A DNA stretch of 64,000 nt from Granulicoccus phenolivorans DSM 17626 = NBRC 107789 = JCM 15570 (GTDB taxonomy: Bacteria > Actinomycetota > Actinomycetes > Propionibacteriales > Propionibacteriaceae). Below, piece by piece: positions 35,237 to 43,766 of the stretch. The notes beneath the pieces were generated by a model. The model searched no databases and was not told where the DNA came from. It saw only the letters and a program-made list of their open reading frames with translations. Each line of letters begins with the position of its first letter. Position 1 is the stretch's first letter. Position numbers and translations under genes: made by a program. The DNA is taken from positions 24,690 through 88,689 of the forward strand of contig NZ_AUHH01000014.1 in assembly GCF_000423085.1 (NCBI RefSeq), in the 5' to 3' direction.

Positions 35237-36394
35237 ATGCCCACCACTGTTTCCGCGGCCACGATCTCGCCGTCGGTGATCACCGACACCCCGCAGATGG
35301 CCACCCTGCGCGCCGAGGTGCGCGACTTCCTCACCGAGGAGATCGCCGCCGGCGCGTTCCGGCCCACCCCCGATTCCTGGCTGAGCCGCTGGGACGAGGA
35401 CTTCTCCCGCAAGCTCGCCGCCCGCGGGTGGCTCGGGATGACCATCCCCACCGAGTACGGCGGCCACGGTCGGACCTTCCTCGAGCGCTTCGTGGTCACC
35501 GAGGAATTGCTCGCCGTCGGCGCACCGGTCGCCGCCCATTGGATCGCCGATCGCCAGATCGCCCCGTCCCTGCTGCGCTTCGGCACCGAGGAGCAGAAGC
35601 AGGCCTTCCTGCCGCGGATCGCGGCCGGAGACATGTACTGGGGTATCGGGATGTCCGAGCCGGATTCCGGTTCGGATCTGGCCAGCGTCCGCACCCGCGG
35701 CGTACCGGTGGAGGGGGGTTGGCGGGTCACCGGCACCAAGGTCTGGACCAGCGGTGCCCATGAGGCCGACGCTTTCTTCGCGCTCGCCCGGACCGCGCCG
35801 CTGGACCCGCAGCACCGCCATCAGGGGCTGAGCCAGTTCATCGTCGACCTGCACAGCGAGGGGGTGGAGATTCGCCCGATCGTGTCGATGAACGGTGAGC
35901 ACCACTTCAACGAGGTGCATCTCAACGAGGTGTTCATCCCCGACAACCGGGTGCTCGGCGAGATCGGCTCGGGCTGGACGGGGGTGACCTCGGAGCTGGC
36001 GTACGAGCGGTCCGGGCCGGAGCGGTACCTGTCGACCTTCCCCGTGTACGCCGGGCTGCTGGATCAGGCCCGGGCCGAACGGGCGAGTGTGGACAGTCGC
36101 CTCGGCGCGACCGCGGGTCGGCTGTTCGGGCTGCACCAGATGTCACGGGCGGTCGCCGGTGCCCTGGAGCGCCATGAGCAGGCCGATGTGGCCGCCTCGG
36201 TGGTGAAGGTGCTGGGCACCCTCACCGAGGGCGACATCGCCGAGGACGCCCACCTGGCCACCATCCCGGGGCGGGACGACGAATTCGACCAACTGGTGCA
36301 CCTGGCGCTCTCCCATCGGCCCGGGTTCACATTGCGCGGCGGCACCGTCGAGGTGCTGCGCGGCGTGATCGCGAGAGGACTGGGCCTGCGATGA
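35237..36394 (+). CDS. Acyl-CoA dehydrogenase, first subunit of a pair
   Basis: 385-residue flavoprotein of the ACAD family: LAARGWLGMTIPTEYGGHG, the FAD-binding GIGMSEPDSGSDLASVRTRG, VTGTKVWTSGAHEADAFF and the C-terminal LRGGTVEVLRGVIARGLGLR, all characteristic. It is followed, with an ATGA overlap, by a second shorter ACAD. Actinobacteria often build alpha2beta2 ACAD heterotetramers from such pairs (for example steroid side-chain FadE/ChsE pairs), so the two probably form one enzyme. Substrate unknown. Confidence 0.92.
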   Translation: MPTTVSAATISPSVITDTPQMATLRAEVRDFLTEEIAAGAFRPTPDSWLSRWDEDFSRKLAARGWLGMTIPTEYGGHGRTFLERFVVTEELLAVGAPVAAHWIADRQIAPSLLRFGTEEQKQAFLPRIAAGDMYWGIGMSEPDSGSDLASVRTRGVPVEGGWRVTGTKVWTSGAHEADAFFALARTAPLDPQHRHQGLSQFIVDLHSEGVEIRPIVSMNGEHHFNEVHLNEVFIPDNRVLGEIGSGWTGVTSELAYERSGPERYLSTFPVYAGLLDQARAERASVDSRLGATAGRLFGLHQMSRAVAGALERHEQADVAASVVKVLGTLTEGDIAEDAHLATIPGRDDEFDQLVHLALSHRPGFTLRGGTVEVLRGVIARGLGLR

Positions 36395-37443
36395 GCGACA
36401 CCACGATCAACCTGACCACCGCCGCCGATGCTGACATCAGCGAACTGATCCACAGCGTCCTCACCGACGCCCGGGAGAGCGCCGGCCCGGCCGATCCGAC
36501 CGGCGCACCGACCGACCTGGACCGCGGGCTGTGGGCCACCCTGACCGAGACCGGGCTGGCCGCGCTCACCGCCGCGGAGGACCAGGGCGGCTCGGAGGCA
36601 AGCTGGCTGGAGGCCGCGGTGCTGGTCTCGGCCACCGCCGCGACCGCGGCCCGGGTCCCGGTCGTCGAGCACGACCTGCTCGCCCTGTGGCTGCTGGCGC
36701 AGGCCGGGCTGCCGGCCGACGACGGCATCCGGACCGTCGCGGTCCTGGACGCCGAGGGTCGCGCGGACAATGTCGCCTGGGCCGGGCAGACCGACCGGAT
36801 CGTCCTCGCGTGGCCCAGCGGTGACGGGTACGCCGTCGCCGACCTGCCCACCGCGGAGGTGGCGATCGCCCCGACGGCGTCGCTGGGCAACCGGCCGACC
36901 GCCCGGATCAACGTGGACCCCGCCGCGATCACCGGGACGCCGGTCGGCGCCGAGGTGATCGCCGCGTTCGAACAGCGCGCCGCGCTCGCCCGCGCCCTGC
37001 AGATCTGCGGGGCCCTGGAGCAGATCCTGCAGGTGACGATCACCCATGTCACCGAGCGGGTCCAGTTCGGTCGGCCGCTGGCCAAGTTCCAGGCGGTCCA
37101 GAACCTGGTCACCGACATCGCCACCGAGGCGGCCCTGGCCCGCTCGGCGACCGATGCGGCGCTGCTGGCCGCGGTGAACTCGGACTGGGAATCGGCCGAC
37201 CTGCACTTCGCGATCGCCGCCGCCCGCTCCTGCTGCGGGCACGCCGCGACGGTGGTGGTACGCAATGCCCATCAGGCCCTCGGCGCGATCGGCACCACCA
37301 AGGAGCACCAGTTGCACGAGTTCACCCAGCCGGTGCTGATGTGGCGCTCGGAGTACGGGACGACCGCCGAATTCGACGAACACCTCACCACCTGCGCGAT
37401 CGGCGCCGGTGGCAGCGGAATCTGGGATCTGCTGACCCGCTGA
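36391..37443 (+). CDS. Acyl-CoA dehydrogenase, second subunit of a pair
   Basis: 350-residue divergent ACAD. The N-terminal helical domain (LWATLTETGLAALTAAEDQGG) and C-terminal helical bundle (QICGALEQILQVTITHVTERVQFGRPLAKFQAVQN, HQALGAIGTTKEHQLHEF) are clear, whereas the middle FAD-binding motif is degenerate. That is usual for the beta subunit of heteromeric ACADs. ATG overlaps the preceding stop; a crotonase gene follows after 21 bases. Confidence 0.9.
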   Translation: MSDTTINLTTAADADISELIHSVLTDARESAGPADPTGAPTDLDRGLWATLTETGLAALTAAEDQGGSEASWLEAAVLVSATAATAARVPVVEHDLLALWLLAQAGLPADDGIRTVAVLDAEGRADNVAWAGQTDRIVLAWPSGDGYAVADLPTAEVAIAPTASLGNRPTARINVDPAAITGTPVGAEVIAAFEQRAALARALQICGALEQILQVTITHVTERVQFGRPLAKFQAVQNLVTDIATEAALARSATDAALLAAVNSDWESADLHFAIAAARSCCGHAATVVVRNAHQALGAIGTTKEHQLHEFTQPVLMWRSEYGTTAEFDEHLTTCAIGAGGSGIWDLLTR

Positions 37444-37464
37444 GGTCGGCGCGAGAGGAGAGCA

Positions 37465-38229
37465 ATGAGCGACGAAGTACTGGTCGACAAGCGGGACGGG
37501 GTGATGGTGATCACCATCAACCGGCCCGAGAAGAAGAACGCGCTGAACGCGGCCGTGGGTCAGGGCGTCAGCGATGCCATCGACGAACTGGAAGCGACCG
37601 AAGGGCTGTGGGCCGGGGTGCTCACCGGCGCCGGCGGCATCTTCTCCGCCGGGATGGATCTGAAGGCGTTCCTGGCCGGAGAGACTCCGAATGTCGGGGA
37701 TCGCGGCATGTGCGGGATCACCCGACGGCCGCCGACCAAGCCGGTGATCGCCGCGGTCGAGGGCTGGGCGCTGGCCGGCGGGATGGAACTGACCCTGGCC
37801 TGTGACCTGATCGTGGCCGCCCGGACCGCGAAGTTCGGCGTACCGGAGGTGAAGCGGGGTCTGGTCGCGCGCGGTGGTGCACTGTTGCAGTTGCCGCGGC
37901 GGATTCCGCAGGCGCTGGCGCTGGAGATGCTGCTGACCGGCGATCCGGTGACCGCGGAGAAGGCTGCGGAGATCGGGCTGATCAACCGGTTGACCGAGGA
38001 GGGCGGCGCGCTCGAGGCCGCGGTGGAGCTGGCGCAGAAGATCGCCGAGAACGGTCCGATGGCGGTGGCGGCGACCCGGCAGATCCTGCGGGAGCAGCAG
38101 GACTGGACCTTGGCCGAGCGCTGGCAGCGGCAGGGGGAGATCGCCGACCCGGTGTTCGCCTCGGCCGATGCGAAGGAGGGCGCGACCGCGTTCACCGAGA
38201 AGCGGAAGCCGGTCTGGCAGGGTCGGTGA
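37465..38229 (+). CDS. Enoyl-CoA hydratase family protein
   Basis: 254-residue crotonase. N-terminal VMVITINRPEKKNALNAAVG, the oxyanion segments IFSAGMDLKAF and GWALAGGMELTLACDLIVA, and FGVPEVKRGLVARGGALLQLPRRI are seen. Glu is kept at the first acidic position (PEVKRG), while the second is not an acid (ARGGAL). GAGAGGAG precedes ATG 37465. Last gene before the palindromic terminator. Confidence 0.92.
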   Translation: MSDEVLVDKRDGVMVITINRPEKKNALNAAVGQGVSDAIDELEATEGLWAGVLTGAGGIFSAGMDLKAFLAGETPNVGDRGMCGITRRPPTKPVIAAVEGWALAGGMELTLACDLIVAARTAKFGVPEVKRGLVARGGALLQLPRRIPQALALEMLLTGDPVTAEKAAEIGLINRLTEEGGALEAAVELAQKIAENGPMAVAATRQILREQQDWTLAERWQRQGEIADPVFASADAKEGATAFTEKRKPVWQGR

Positions 38230-38268
38230 GGCCGCCGGCCCGACCGTCAGGCCGGGCCGGACGAACAG

Positions 38269-38302
38269 AACGAGGGGTACGCCGATCGGCGTACCCCTCG
38301 TT
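38269..38302. terminator. 34-bp perfect palindrome, bidirectional terminator
   Basis: Each arm is 17 bases (38269-38285 and 38286-38302) with no unpaired centre, between the convergent crotonase and erpA genes. The folded RNA would have a very stable GC stem. Confidence 0.85.
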
Positions 38303-38323
38303 CGTGGTGGGTGCAGGTGCGAC

Positions 38324-38677
38324 TCAGTGGAACGAATCGCCGCAGGCGCAGGAGCCCGCCGCGTTCGGGTTGTCGATGGTGAAGCCCTGCTGCTCGATGG
38401 TGTCGACGAAGTCGATGGTGGCGCCGTTGAGGTACGGAGCGCTCATCCGGTCGGTGATGACCGAGACGCCGTCGTACTCCTTGGCGATGTCGCCCTCGCC
38501 CTGCGGGCGGGCGTCGAACCACAGTTCGTAACGCAGACCGGAGCAGCCGCCGGGCTGCACGGCCACGCGCAGCACGAGGTCATCCCGGCCTTCCCGCTCG
38601 AGCAGCGACTTGACCTTGCTGGCGGCGCCCTCGGTCAGGACGATGCCGTCGGTGGCTGCGGTTACCTCAGTCGTCAT
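38324..38677 (-). CDS. erpA: Iron-sulfur cluster insertion protein ErpA
   Basis: 117-residue A-type carrier that delivers Fe-S clusters to apo-enzymes. The three conserved cysteines occur as GGCSGLRYELWFD and SCACGDSFH. Upstream in-frame sequence is basic and unlike the family. ATG 38677 with GGGAGACAC upstream is the natural start. TAGCGT just upstream could be its -10 box. Placed alone beside glycerate kinase, as in several actinobacteria. Confidence 0.94.
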   Translation of the reverse strand: MTTEVTAATDGIVLTEGAASKVKSLLEREGRDDLVLRVAVQPGGCSGLRYELWFDARPQGEGDIAKEYDGVSVITDRMSAPYLNGATIDFVDTIEQQGFTIDNPNAAGSCACGDSFH

Positions 38678-38879
38678 ATCTGTGTCTCCCTTTGTGACGC
38701 TAGTGTCGCGTGTGCCGGCGGCCCGGGATGGGCGCCGATACCTCCGGGCGGAAACCCGGTCCTCCATCAAGTTCCAGCACCGGTGTTGGCGCCGTTATTC
38801 CCTGCCAGTGTAAATCCTTGCGCCAAGATGTCGAGGGTGTCCCGAGGTGGCATTCGGTTCGTCCCGGTCGGTCATCGGC

Positions 38880-39938
38880 TCAGGGGAAGCGCCAGCTGCG
38901 CGCGACCCGGGCAGCGAACTCAGTGAGGTCGGCATCGGTCACGGCGTCGGGTTCCCGCTCCATCGCGTACGCCGATTCGATCCCGAACTGACGCATCTCC
39001 CGGGCGCTGATCCACACCTGGGCGGCCAGCGCGATCACCGGCCGGGTGGCCTGTTCGGCCCGATCGGCGAGGTAGCGGACCACCGGCCCGCCGGCACTCC
39101 CGAAGTCGAAACCGGTGGCCCCGGTGACCACCAGATCGGCCAGCGGCAGGGTCCGGGAGAGGTCGGCGGCGTCGGCACACAGCTGCGGGCCGGTGCAGAT
39201 CCGACCGCCCAGGGCAGCCAGGGCGTACGCCCCGTCGGCGCCGGCCCCGGGCAGCAGGGCGGCCTCCGGCGCGCAGAGGTTCGCGAACCGCTCCAGGGTT
39301 TCATCGATCGCGATCATCCGCTGCGGGTCCATGTCGCCGGCCCGGCCGCGCAGCGAGGTGATCCCCCGCAGGCCCAGCAGGTGCTGCCCGGCCAACTCCG
39401 AGCGGACCACCGCGATCAGTTCGGTCGTCCCGACCAGTTCCCGTACCGGCGCCAGGTCGAGCCAGGTCATCCCGGCCAGGGCCTCCGCCCCCTCGTCCAG
39501 CGGCCGGTCCGAGCGTGCGCCGAGGGCGCCGAGGATGCCGGCGCCGGCGTCGTGGCAGTGCAGTTCGCCCAGATCCACCAGGACCCGCTGCGGCCGGGTG
39601 GCAAGTACCTCGGCCAGCGCGGCCCCGACTGGTGCCGAGGTGGCCTGTAGCGGCAGCCCCAGGTCCAGTTCGGGCGGGTTGGCGGCGGCCACGGAGAGCA
39701 GAACCCCGTCGTCGGTCGGCAGCACCCGGATCAGGCTGCCCGTCTCGTCGGTGGTCAACTCGGCCTGGGTGCCGTGCAGGGCCGCGTACGCGTCGCACAG
39801 CCCGGCACCGGCCTCGCCGATCGGCAGCACGGCGAGGTCGGCGTCCGGGGCGGTGGTCCGCCAGCCCCGGGCAATCGCCGTCCCCGCCTCGGCCGAGGCA
39901 TAGGGCCCGATCGCGTCGGTCGCGATGAGGATTCGCAT
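38880..39938 (-). CDS. Glycerate kinase family protein
   Basis: 352-residue two-domain kinase of the GckA/GlxK family (glycerate to phosphoglycerate). The start MRILIATDAIGPYASAEAG is the usual first strand and loop, and the LPGAGADGAYALAALGG segment corresponds to the family's Gly-rich signature. LADLVVTGATGFDFGSAGGPVVRYLA and PVIALAAQVWISAREM complete the C-terminal part. Some canonical residues differ (for example TDAIGPY for SDSFKG), so activity is likely but not certain. Upstream in-frame sequence to 40031 is not family-like. Confidence 0.82.
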   Translation of the reverse strand: MRILIATDAIGPYASAEAGTAIARGWRTTAPDADLAVLPIGEAGAGLCDAYAALHGTQAELTTDETGSLIRVLPTDDGVLLSVAAANPPELDLGLPLQATSAPVGAALAEVLATRPQRVLVDLGELHCHDAGAGILGALGARSDRPLDEGAEALAGMTWLDLAPVRELVGTTELIAVVRSELAGQHLLGLRGITSLRGRAGDMDPQRMIAIDETLERFANLCAPEAALLPGAGADGAYALAALGGRICTGPQLCADAADLSRTLPLADLVVTGATGFDFGSAGGPVVRYLADRAEQATRPVIALAAQVWISAREMRQFGIESAYAMEREPDAVTDADLTEFAARVARSWRFP

Positions 39939-40120
39939 TTTCCTATTCTTCCACCAGTTCCCCGCCCTCGGCGCGGCCCGACCGCAGGCCGGTAGCACCG
40001 CACCCTCTGGCACCGCCCGCGGCATCGGCATCGGACACAGGGGACGGACAGGCGGCCCCGACTAAGCTGGCCGGGCTGCCCCGGGCGCGGGTCCCGGGCG
40101 CAATCCAGGAGAGGAACGTG

Positions 40121-40645
40121 ATGGCTCGGATCAGGCGGATGGACCGGACCACGATGGTGCTGTCGGCTCTCGGTGCCGCGATCGGGCTGACCTCGCTGGC
40201 CTTCTCGGTCGTCTGGCTGGTGGCCATGCTGGAGAGTCCGGAAGCGATGGTGCCCGCCGAGATCGCGGTCGCCTGGGCCGCGGTCGGGGCCTGTCTTGCC
40301 TCGGTGGTGATGGTGGTGCTGATCCCCGTCTTCGACAACTGGGAACCCTCGACGGTACCGCTGACCATCATGGCGGTCGTCTTCGGGCTGCTCGGGATCG
40401 TCGCGGCCATCGGAATCTGGATCGCCTCGCTGCTGGTGGTCTGCGACGTCGCCTGTCGACCGGTCGATACCTGGCGGGAGATTCCGGTGCTGCTGGTGTG
40501 TGCCGCGATGGCGGCCCTGGGCGTGATCATGGTCGCCAAGGCCAAGGAGTCCGAGGGGTGGTGGACCGCCGCCGCGGTGGTGGTCGGAATCGCCTTCGTG
40601 GTCGGCATCGGCTTCTGGGTCGAGCAGGGCGTGTACGCCAACTGA
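40121..40645 (+). CDS. Four-helix membrane protein of unknown function
   Basis: 174-residue membrane protein with four hydrophobic segments (LSALGAAIGLTSLAFSVVWL, VAWAAVGACLASVVMVVLI, LTIMAVVFGLLGIVAAIGIW, AAAVVVGIAFVVGIGFW) and short loops. GAGG lies 6 bases before ATG 40121 (a GTG immediately precedes it). No family recognised; neighbours (glycerate kinase, PspAA) give no clue. Confidence 0.75.
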   Translation: MARIRRMDRTTMVLSALGAAIGLTSLAFSVVWLVAMLESPEAMVPAEIAVAWAAVGACLASVVMVVLIPVFDNWEPSTVPLTIMAVVFGLLGIVAAIGIWIASLLVVCDVACRPVDTWREIPVLLVCAAMAALGVIMVAKAKESEGWWTAAAVVVGIAFVVGIGFWVEQGVYAN

Positions 40646-40725
40646 CCCGCGGCGCAACACGCACCCGACCCGCGCCACAGGTTGCCCGCGGCGCAACGCA
40701 CCCGACCCGCGGTGCAACGCACCAG
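40646..40725. repeat. Three imperfect GC-rich repeats
   Basis: CCCGCGGCGCAACACGCACC (40646 on), the near copy CCCGCGGCGCAACGCACCCG (40685 on) and CCCGCGGTGCAACGCACCAG (40706-40725) lie between the membrane protein gene and the pspAA terminator. Non-coding. Confidence 0.7.
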
Positions 40726-40754
40726 GGCCGCCCCGATCGAACGGGACGGCCCTG
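40723..40754. terminator. Bidirectional terminator between the membrane protein gene and pspAA
   Basis: Thirteen-base arms (40723-40735, 40742-40754) with one mismatch around ATCGAA, between convergent genes. Confidence 0.7.
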
Positions 40755-40814
40755 CTTGCTCAGCGCTGACGTGCTGACCGGGACCCAGGTGGCGGGTGAC
40801 CGGCCGGCGGGTGA

Positions 40815-41117
40815 CTAGCTCTCGGCGCGGCCGGGCAGCAGCCCGTCGTCGGCGCCGGATTCGGCCAGCCAGGCCCACACTTCCGCAACGGTGGCGGTCT
40901 CATCGGGGACGAACAGGTCGGAATCGACCAGTTCCGCATCGCCCACCGGCGTACCGACCTCCTTGACCTTGTCGATCAGCCCGACCAGTGCCTCGGTCAG
41001 TCCTCGCTGGTCGTCGGCGGCCACGGCCGCCTCGACGCGATCATCGAACGGATTCAGTTCGTCGAGGTGGGACTCCTCGATCCGGAACTGGCCCTCCCCC
41101 ACGATGCGGACGATCAC
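40815..41117 (-). CDS. pspAA: PspA-associated protein PspAA
   Basis: 100-residue acidic protein beginning MIVRIVGEGQFRIEESHLDELNPFDD, the signature of the PspAA domain that accompanies PspA in actinobacteria. A C-terminal half (FVPDETATVAEVWAWLAES) is typical. Its ATG overlaps the pspA stop (ATGA). Presumed to modulate PspA in the envelope-stress response. Confidence 0.87.
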   Translation of the reverse strand: MIVRIVGEGQFRIEESHLDELNPFDDRVEAAVAADDQRGLTEALVGLIDKVKEVGTPVGDAELVDSDLFVPDETATVAEVWAWLAESGADDGLLPGRAES

Positions 41118-41947
41118 TGCAGACCCTCCTGGTGATTCGACGGCTGCTGCGGGTTGTAGTGCTGGAACTGGTTCGGCTGGGACTGCTGCGGTGCCTGGCT
41201 CTGGGCGGGGTGTCCGCCCGGCAGCGCCTGCTGGTTGGCCGGCGCTCCCCCGATCTGGGCCTTCATCGCCGCCAACTGGGCCTCCACGTCGGAGGAGGAG
41301 GACAGCGCCTCCAGTTCGCGGGTGATGTCGTCCTTGGTCGACCCGGTGACGTCGTCGAGGGCACCGGAGGCCATCAGCTCATCCAGGGCACCGGCCCGGG
41401 CCTGCATCGCCGCGGTCTTGTCCTCCGCCCGCTGGATCGCCATGCCGACGTCGCCCATTTCTTCGCCGATCCCGGTGAAGGCTTCGCTGATCCGGGTCTG
41501 TGCCTCGGCCGCGGAGTAGGTCGCCTTGATGGTTTCCTTCTTGGTCCGGAAGGCGTCCACCTTGGCCTGCAGGCGCTGCATCGCCTGCACGAGCTTGTCC
41601 TCCTCGCCCTGCAGCTGCTGATGCTGGGTCTGCAGGTCGCCGAGTTGCTGCTGCAGCCCGGACTTGCGGGTCAGCGCCTCGCGGGCAAGATCCTCGCGGC
41701 CGACCTGAAGGGCCTTCTGCGCCTGCGAATCCAGCTTGTCGATCTGGGTGTTCAACTGATTGGCCTGCAGTTCGACCCGTTTGCGGCTCTGCGCGACGTC
41801 GGCGACACCGCGACGAACCTTGTTCAGCAGCTCAAGCTGCTTCTGGTAGCTGTAATCCAGGGTTTCGCGCGGGTCCTCGACTTTGTCCAGGGCCTTGTCA
41901 GCCTTGGCACGGAAAACAGTCGACATGCGCTTGAAGAAGCCGCTCAT
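41114..41947 (-). CDS. pspA: PspA/IM30 family envelope-stress protein
   Basis: 277-residue membrane-remodelling protein of the ESCRT-III/PspA superfamily. It is almost wholly coiled coil (VRRGVADVAQSRKRVELQANQLNTQIDKLDSQAQKAL). The N-terminal amphipathic part is MSGFFKRMSTVFRAKADKALD. The C-terminus has a Gln/Pro-rich tail (QSQAPQQSQPNQF). ATG 41947 with GGAAGGA about 13 bases upstream. It forms a two-gene unit with pspAA; no PspBC-type regulators are visible. Confidence 0.93.
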   Translation of the reverse strand: MSGFFKRMSTVFRAKADKALDKVEDPRETLDYSYQKQLELLNKVRRGVADVAQSRKRVELQANQLNTQIDKLDSQAQKALQVGREDLAREALTRKSGLQQQLGDLQTQHQQLQGEEDKLVQAMQRLQAKVDAFRTKKETIKATYSAAEAQTRISEAFTGIGEEMGDVGMAIQRAEDKTAAMQARAGALDELMASGALDDVTGSTKDDITRELEALSSSSDVEAQLAAMKAQIGGAPANQQALPGGHPAQSQAPQQSQPNQFQHYNPQQPSNHQEGLQ

Positions 41948-42165
41948 GGGTTCGGCTCGGTCCTTCCGGTCGATAGGCAGCGCGTGTAGTGGGCGACGCG
42001 ATGCTGGGTCGGGTCCTAGCCTATGTCGTCGGGGCCAACCTGCGGGAAGAGGGCGACCACGAAACCGGTCGTTCCGCGGTGCGATCAGGCGTACCGGCCG
42101 GGACTTTTTGTGATTCGCTGCCGGACTGAGAGAATTGTGTGTCACAGCGAAGGTGAAGGGCAGCA

Positions 42166-42759
42166 ATGGGAATCTTTCGACCGTACGACCGGAAATCCTC
42201 CACGGAGCCGGCGGTCAGCGACCCCGAGCCGGCCGAGGATCCGGACGTCACCCCGAAGGGGCAGACCCCGAAGAAGGGCCGGGCGACACCGACCCGCAAG
42301 GAGGCCGAAGCCGCCCGCAAGGCCCGCGTCCGCCCCAGCATGGACAAGAAAGAGGCCAACCGGCGCGCGCGCGAGCGCGAGCGGGACAGCCGGATGCAGG
42401 CGATGGCCGAGCGCGACAGCACGCCGGAGAAGGTCCTGCTGCGCAACATGATCGACTCCCGACGCAGCCTGGGTGAGTTCATGCTGCCGGCCCTGGTGCT
42501 GATCCTGGCGCTGAGCTTCCTCAACACGTTCTGGACCCAGGCGGCGCTGGCCGGGACGATCACCATGTACGCCTTCATCGCCGTCGTCGTGATCGAGGTC
42601 CTGTTCATGTGGCGGCGCTTCAAGCGGGTGCTGGCCGAGCGGATGCCCGGCACCACGACCAAGGGCAAGGGGCTGTTGATGTACGGCGCCATGCGCCAGA
42701 TCCAGATCCGTCGGTTCCGGACGCCGAAACCGACGGTCAACGTCGGCGACGACTACTGA
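42166..42759 (+). CDS. DUF3043 family membrane protein
   Basis: 197-residue protein. A long charged cytosolic N-terminus (TPKKGRATPTRKEAEAARK...RRARERERDSRM) precedes two membrane helices (FMLPALVLILALSFLNTFW, TITMYAFIAVVVIEVLFMW). A conserved basic C-terminus follows (MYGAMRQIQIRRFRTPKPTV). This is the actinobacterial DUF3043 pattern; function unknown. It is divergent from pspA. Confidence 0.88.
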   Translation: MGIFRPYDRKSSTEPAVSDPEPAEDPDVTPKGQTPKKGRATPTRKEAEAARKARVRPSMDKKEANRRARERERDSRMQAMAERDSTPEKVLLRNMIDSRRSLGEFMLPALVLILALSFLNTFWTQAALAGTITMYAFIAVVVIEVLFMWRRFKRVLAERMPGTTTKGKGLLMYGAMRQIQIRRFRTPKPTVNVGDDY

Positions 42760-42816
42760 TTCCGAGAACTACTGATTCCCTCGGCCGGTCGCCGCGCCGA
42801 GGTATGTCGGTGAAGG

Positions 42817-43383
42817 TCAGTTGGTGACCCGGAACGGCATCCAGATCCGCGGCATCACGCCGCGCTGGGCGGCGCCGGCGGCACCGATCGAGGCGACCAG
42901 CTGATAGATCAGCAGCCCTGCGGTGATCACCATCCCGACGATGACGAACCACAACAGGACGCTGACCACGTAGCCGATCAGCAGCCAGACCCCGAAGTTC
43001 AGCGCCTCCTTGGCGTGGACCTGGGCGTACTTGGAATCGGGCTTGGCCAGCAGCACGATCACCGGAGCGAGGAAGCCCAGGAAGATCGTGCCCCAGTGCG
43101 CGAACGCGGCCAGGTCCTTGTTCTGGGCGATGTCGGCCGGATCGATCCCGGGGATCGGGGTCAGCGGCGGGATCTCGGAGAGTCGGGGGACCTGCTGCGG
43201 GTACGTCGCCGCGGTGTAGCCGGCGCCGTACCCGGGAACCGAATCGGGGTACTCGGTGCCGCCCCCCGGCTCGATGTACTGCGGGTATTGGCCGTACTGC
43301 GGTTGCTGGCCATACTGCTGCTGACCGTACTGCGGCTGTACGCCGTACTCCGGTTGCTGGCCGTACTGCGGGAACTGGGACAC
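42817..43383 (-). CDS. DUF4870 family membrane protein with Gln/Tyr-rich N-terminus
   Basis: 188-residue protein. The first 60 residues are low-complexity QPQYGQQ repeats. The DUF4870 core (DLAAFAHWGTIFLGFLAPVIVLLAKPD, HAKEALNFGVWLLIGYVVSVLLWFVIVG) has three to four helices and the typical AKEALNF motif. The start is set at GTG 43383, which has GGAG at 5 bases; GTG 43389 two codons upstream is an alternative. Function unknown. Confidence 0.87.
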   Translation of the reverse strand: MSQFPQYGQQPEYGVQPQYGQQQYGQQPQYGQYPQYIEPGGGTEYPDSVPGYGAGYTAATYPQQVPRLSEIPPLTPIPGIDPADIAQNKDLAAFAHWGTIFLGFLAPVIVLLAKPDSKYAQVHAKEALNFGVWLLIGYVVSVLLWFVIVGMVITAGLLIYQLVASIGAAGAAQRGVMPRIWMPFRVTN

Positions 43384-43506
43384 CGTCACTCCTCTGCCTG
43401 CCCACGAGCAGGGCAGATTCGGGCGTCACCCTACCCCCGCAGCGGGTCCCGGGCCGTACGCTGGGGCTCGACCACGCGACACCGGTCCACCGACCGCGGC
43501 CGACCG

Positions 43507-43546
43507 CCCGGGATCGGGCACCAAAACCCGGGATCGGGCACCAAAA
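43507..43546. repeat. Perfect 20-bp tandem duplication in the leader of a small gene
   Basis: CCCGGGATCGGGCACCAAAA occurs at 43507-43526 and 43527-43546, ending directly before the GGGGG ribosome-binding site of the 65-residue gene. Confidence 0.95.
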
Positions 43547-43559
43547 GGGGGAACTTCCA

Positions 43560-43757
43560 ATGTTCGGATGGCACGCATCGACCAACGCCGATGGCTCCGG
43601 GGCAACGCCGCTCGAGGCCCGCTTCGCCGACCAGGCCGAGGCCGAGGAGTGGCTCTCAGCCAACTTCGAGGAACTGCTCGAGCAGGGTCTGGCAAGCGTG
43701 ACGCTCTATGAGGAGGACCGCCTGGTGTACGGCCCGATGAGTCTGCTGCCGCAGTAG
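43560..43757 (+). CDS. Small acidic conserved hypothetical protein
   Basis: 65-residue protein (FADQAEAEEWLSANFEELLEQGLASVTLYEEDRLVYGPMSL). A predicted helix-strand pattern and strong acidity are evident. GGGGGAA lies 8 bases before ATG. It resembles short actinobacterial proteins of unknown function. Convergent with the oxidoreductase gene, 9 bases away. Confidence 0.75.
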   Translation: MFGWHASTNADGSGATPLEARFADQAEAEEWLSANFEELLEQGLASVTLYEEDRLVYGPMSLLPQ

Positions 43758-43766
43758 CGGCCGGAT

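Noticed and set aside
42752..42779. Direct repeat ACTACTGATTCC at the end of the DUF3043 gene.
   Set aside because: A short duplication that includes the stop codon region; most likely slippage, with no regulatory feature attached.
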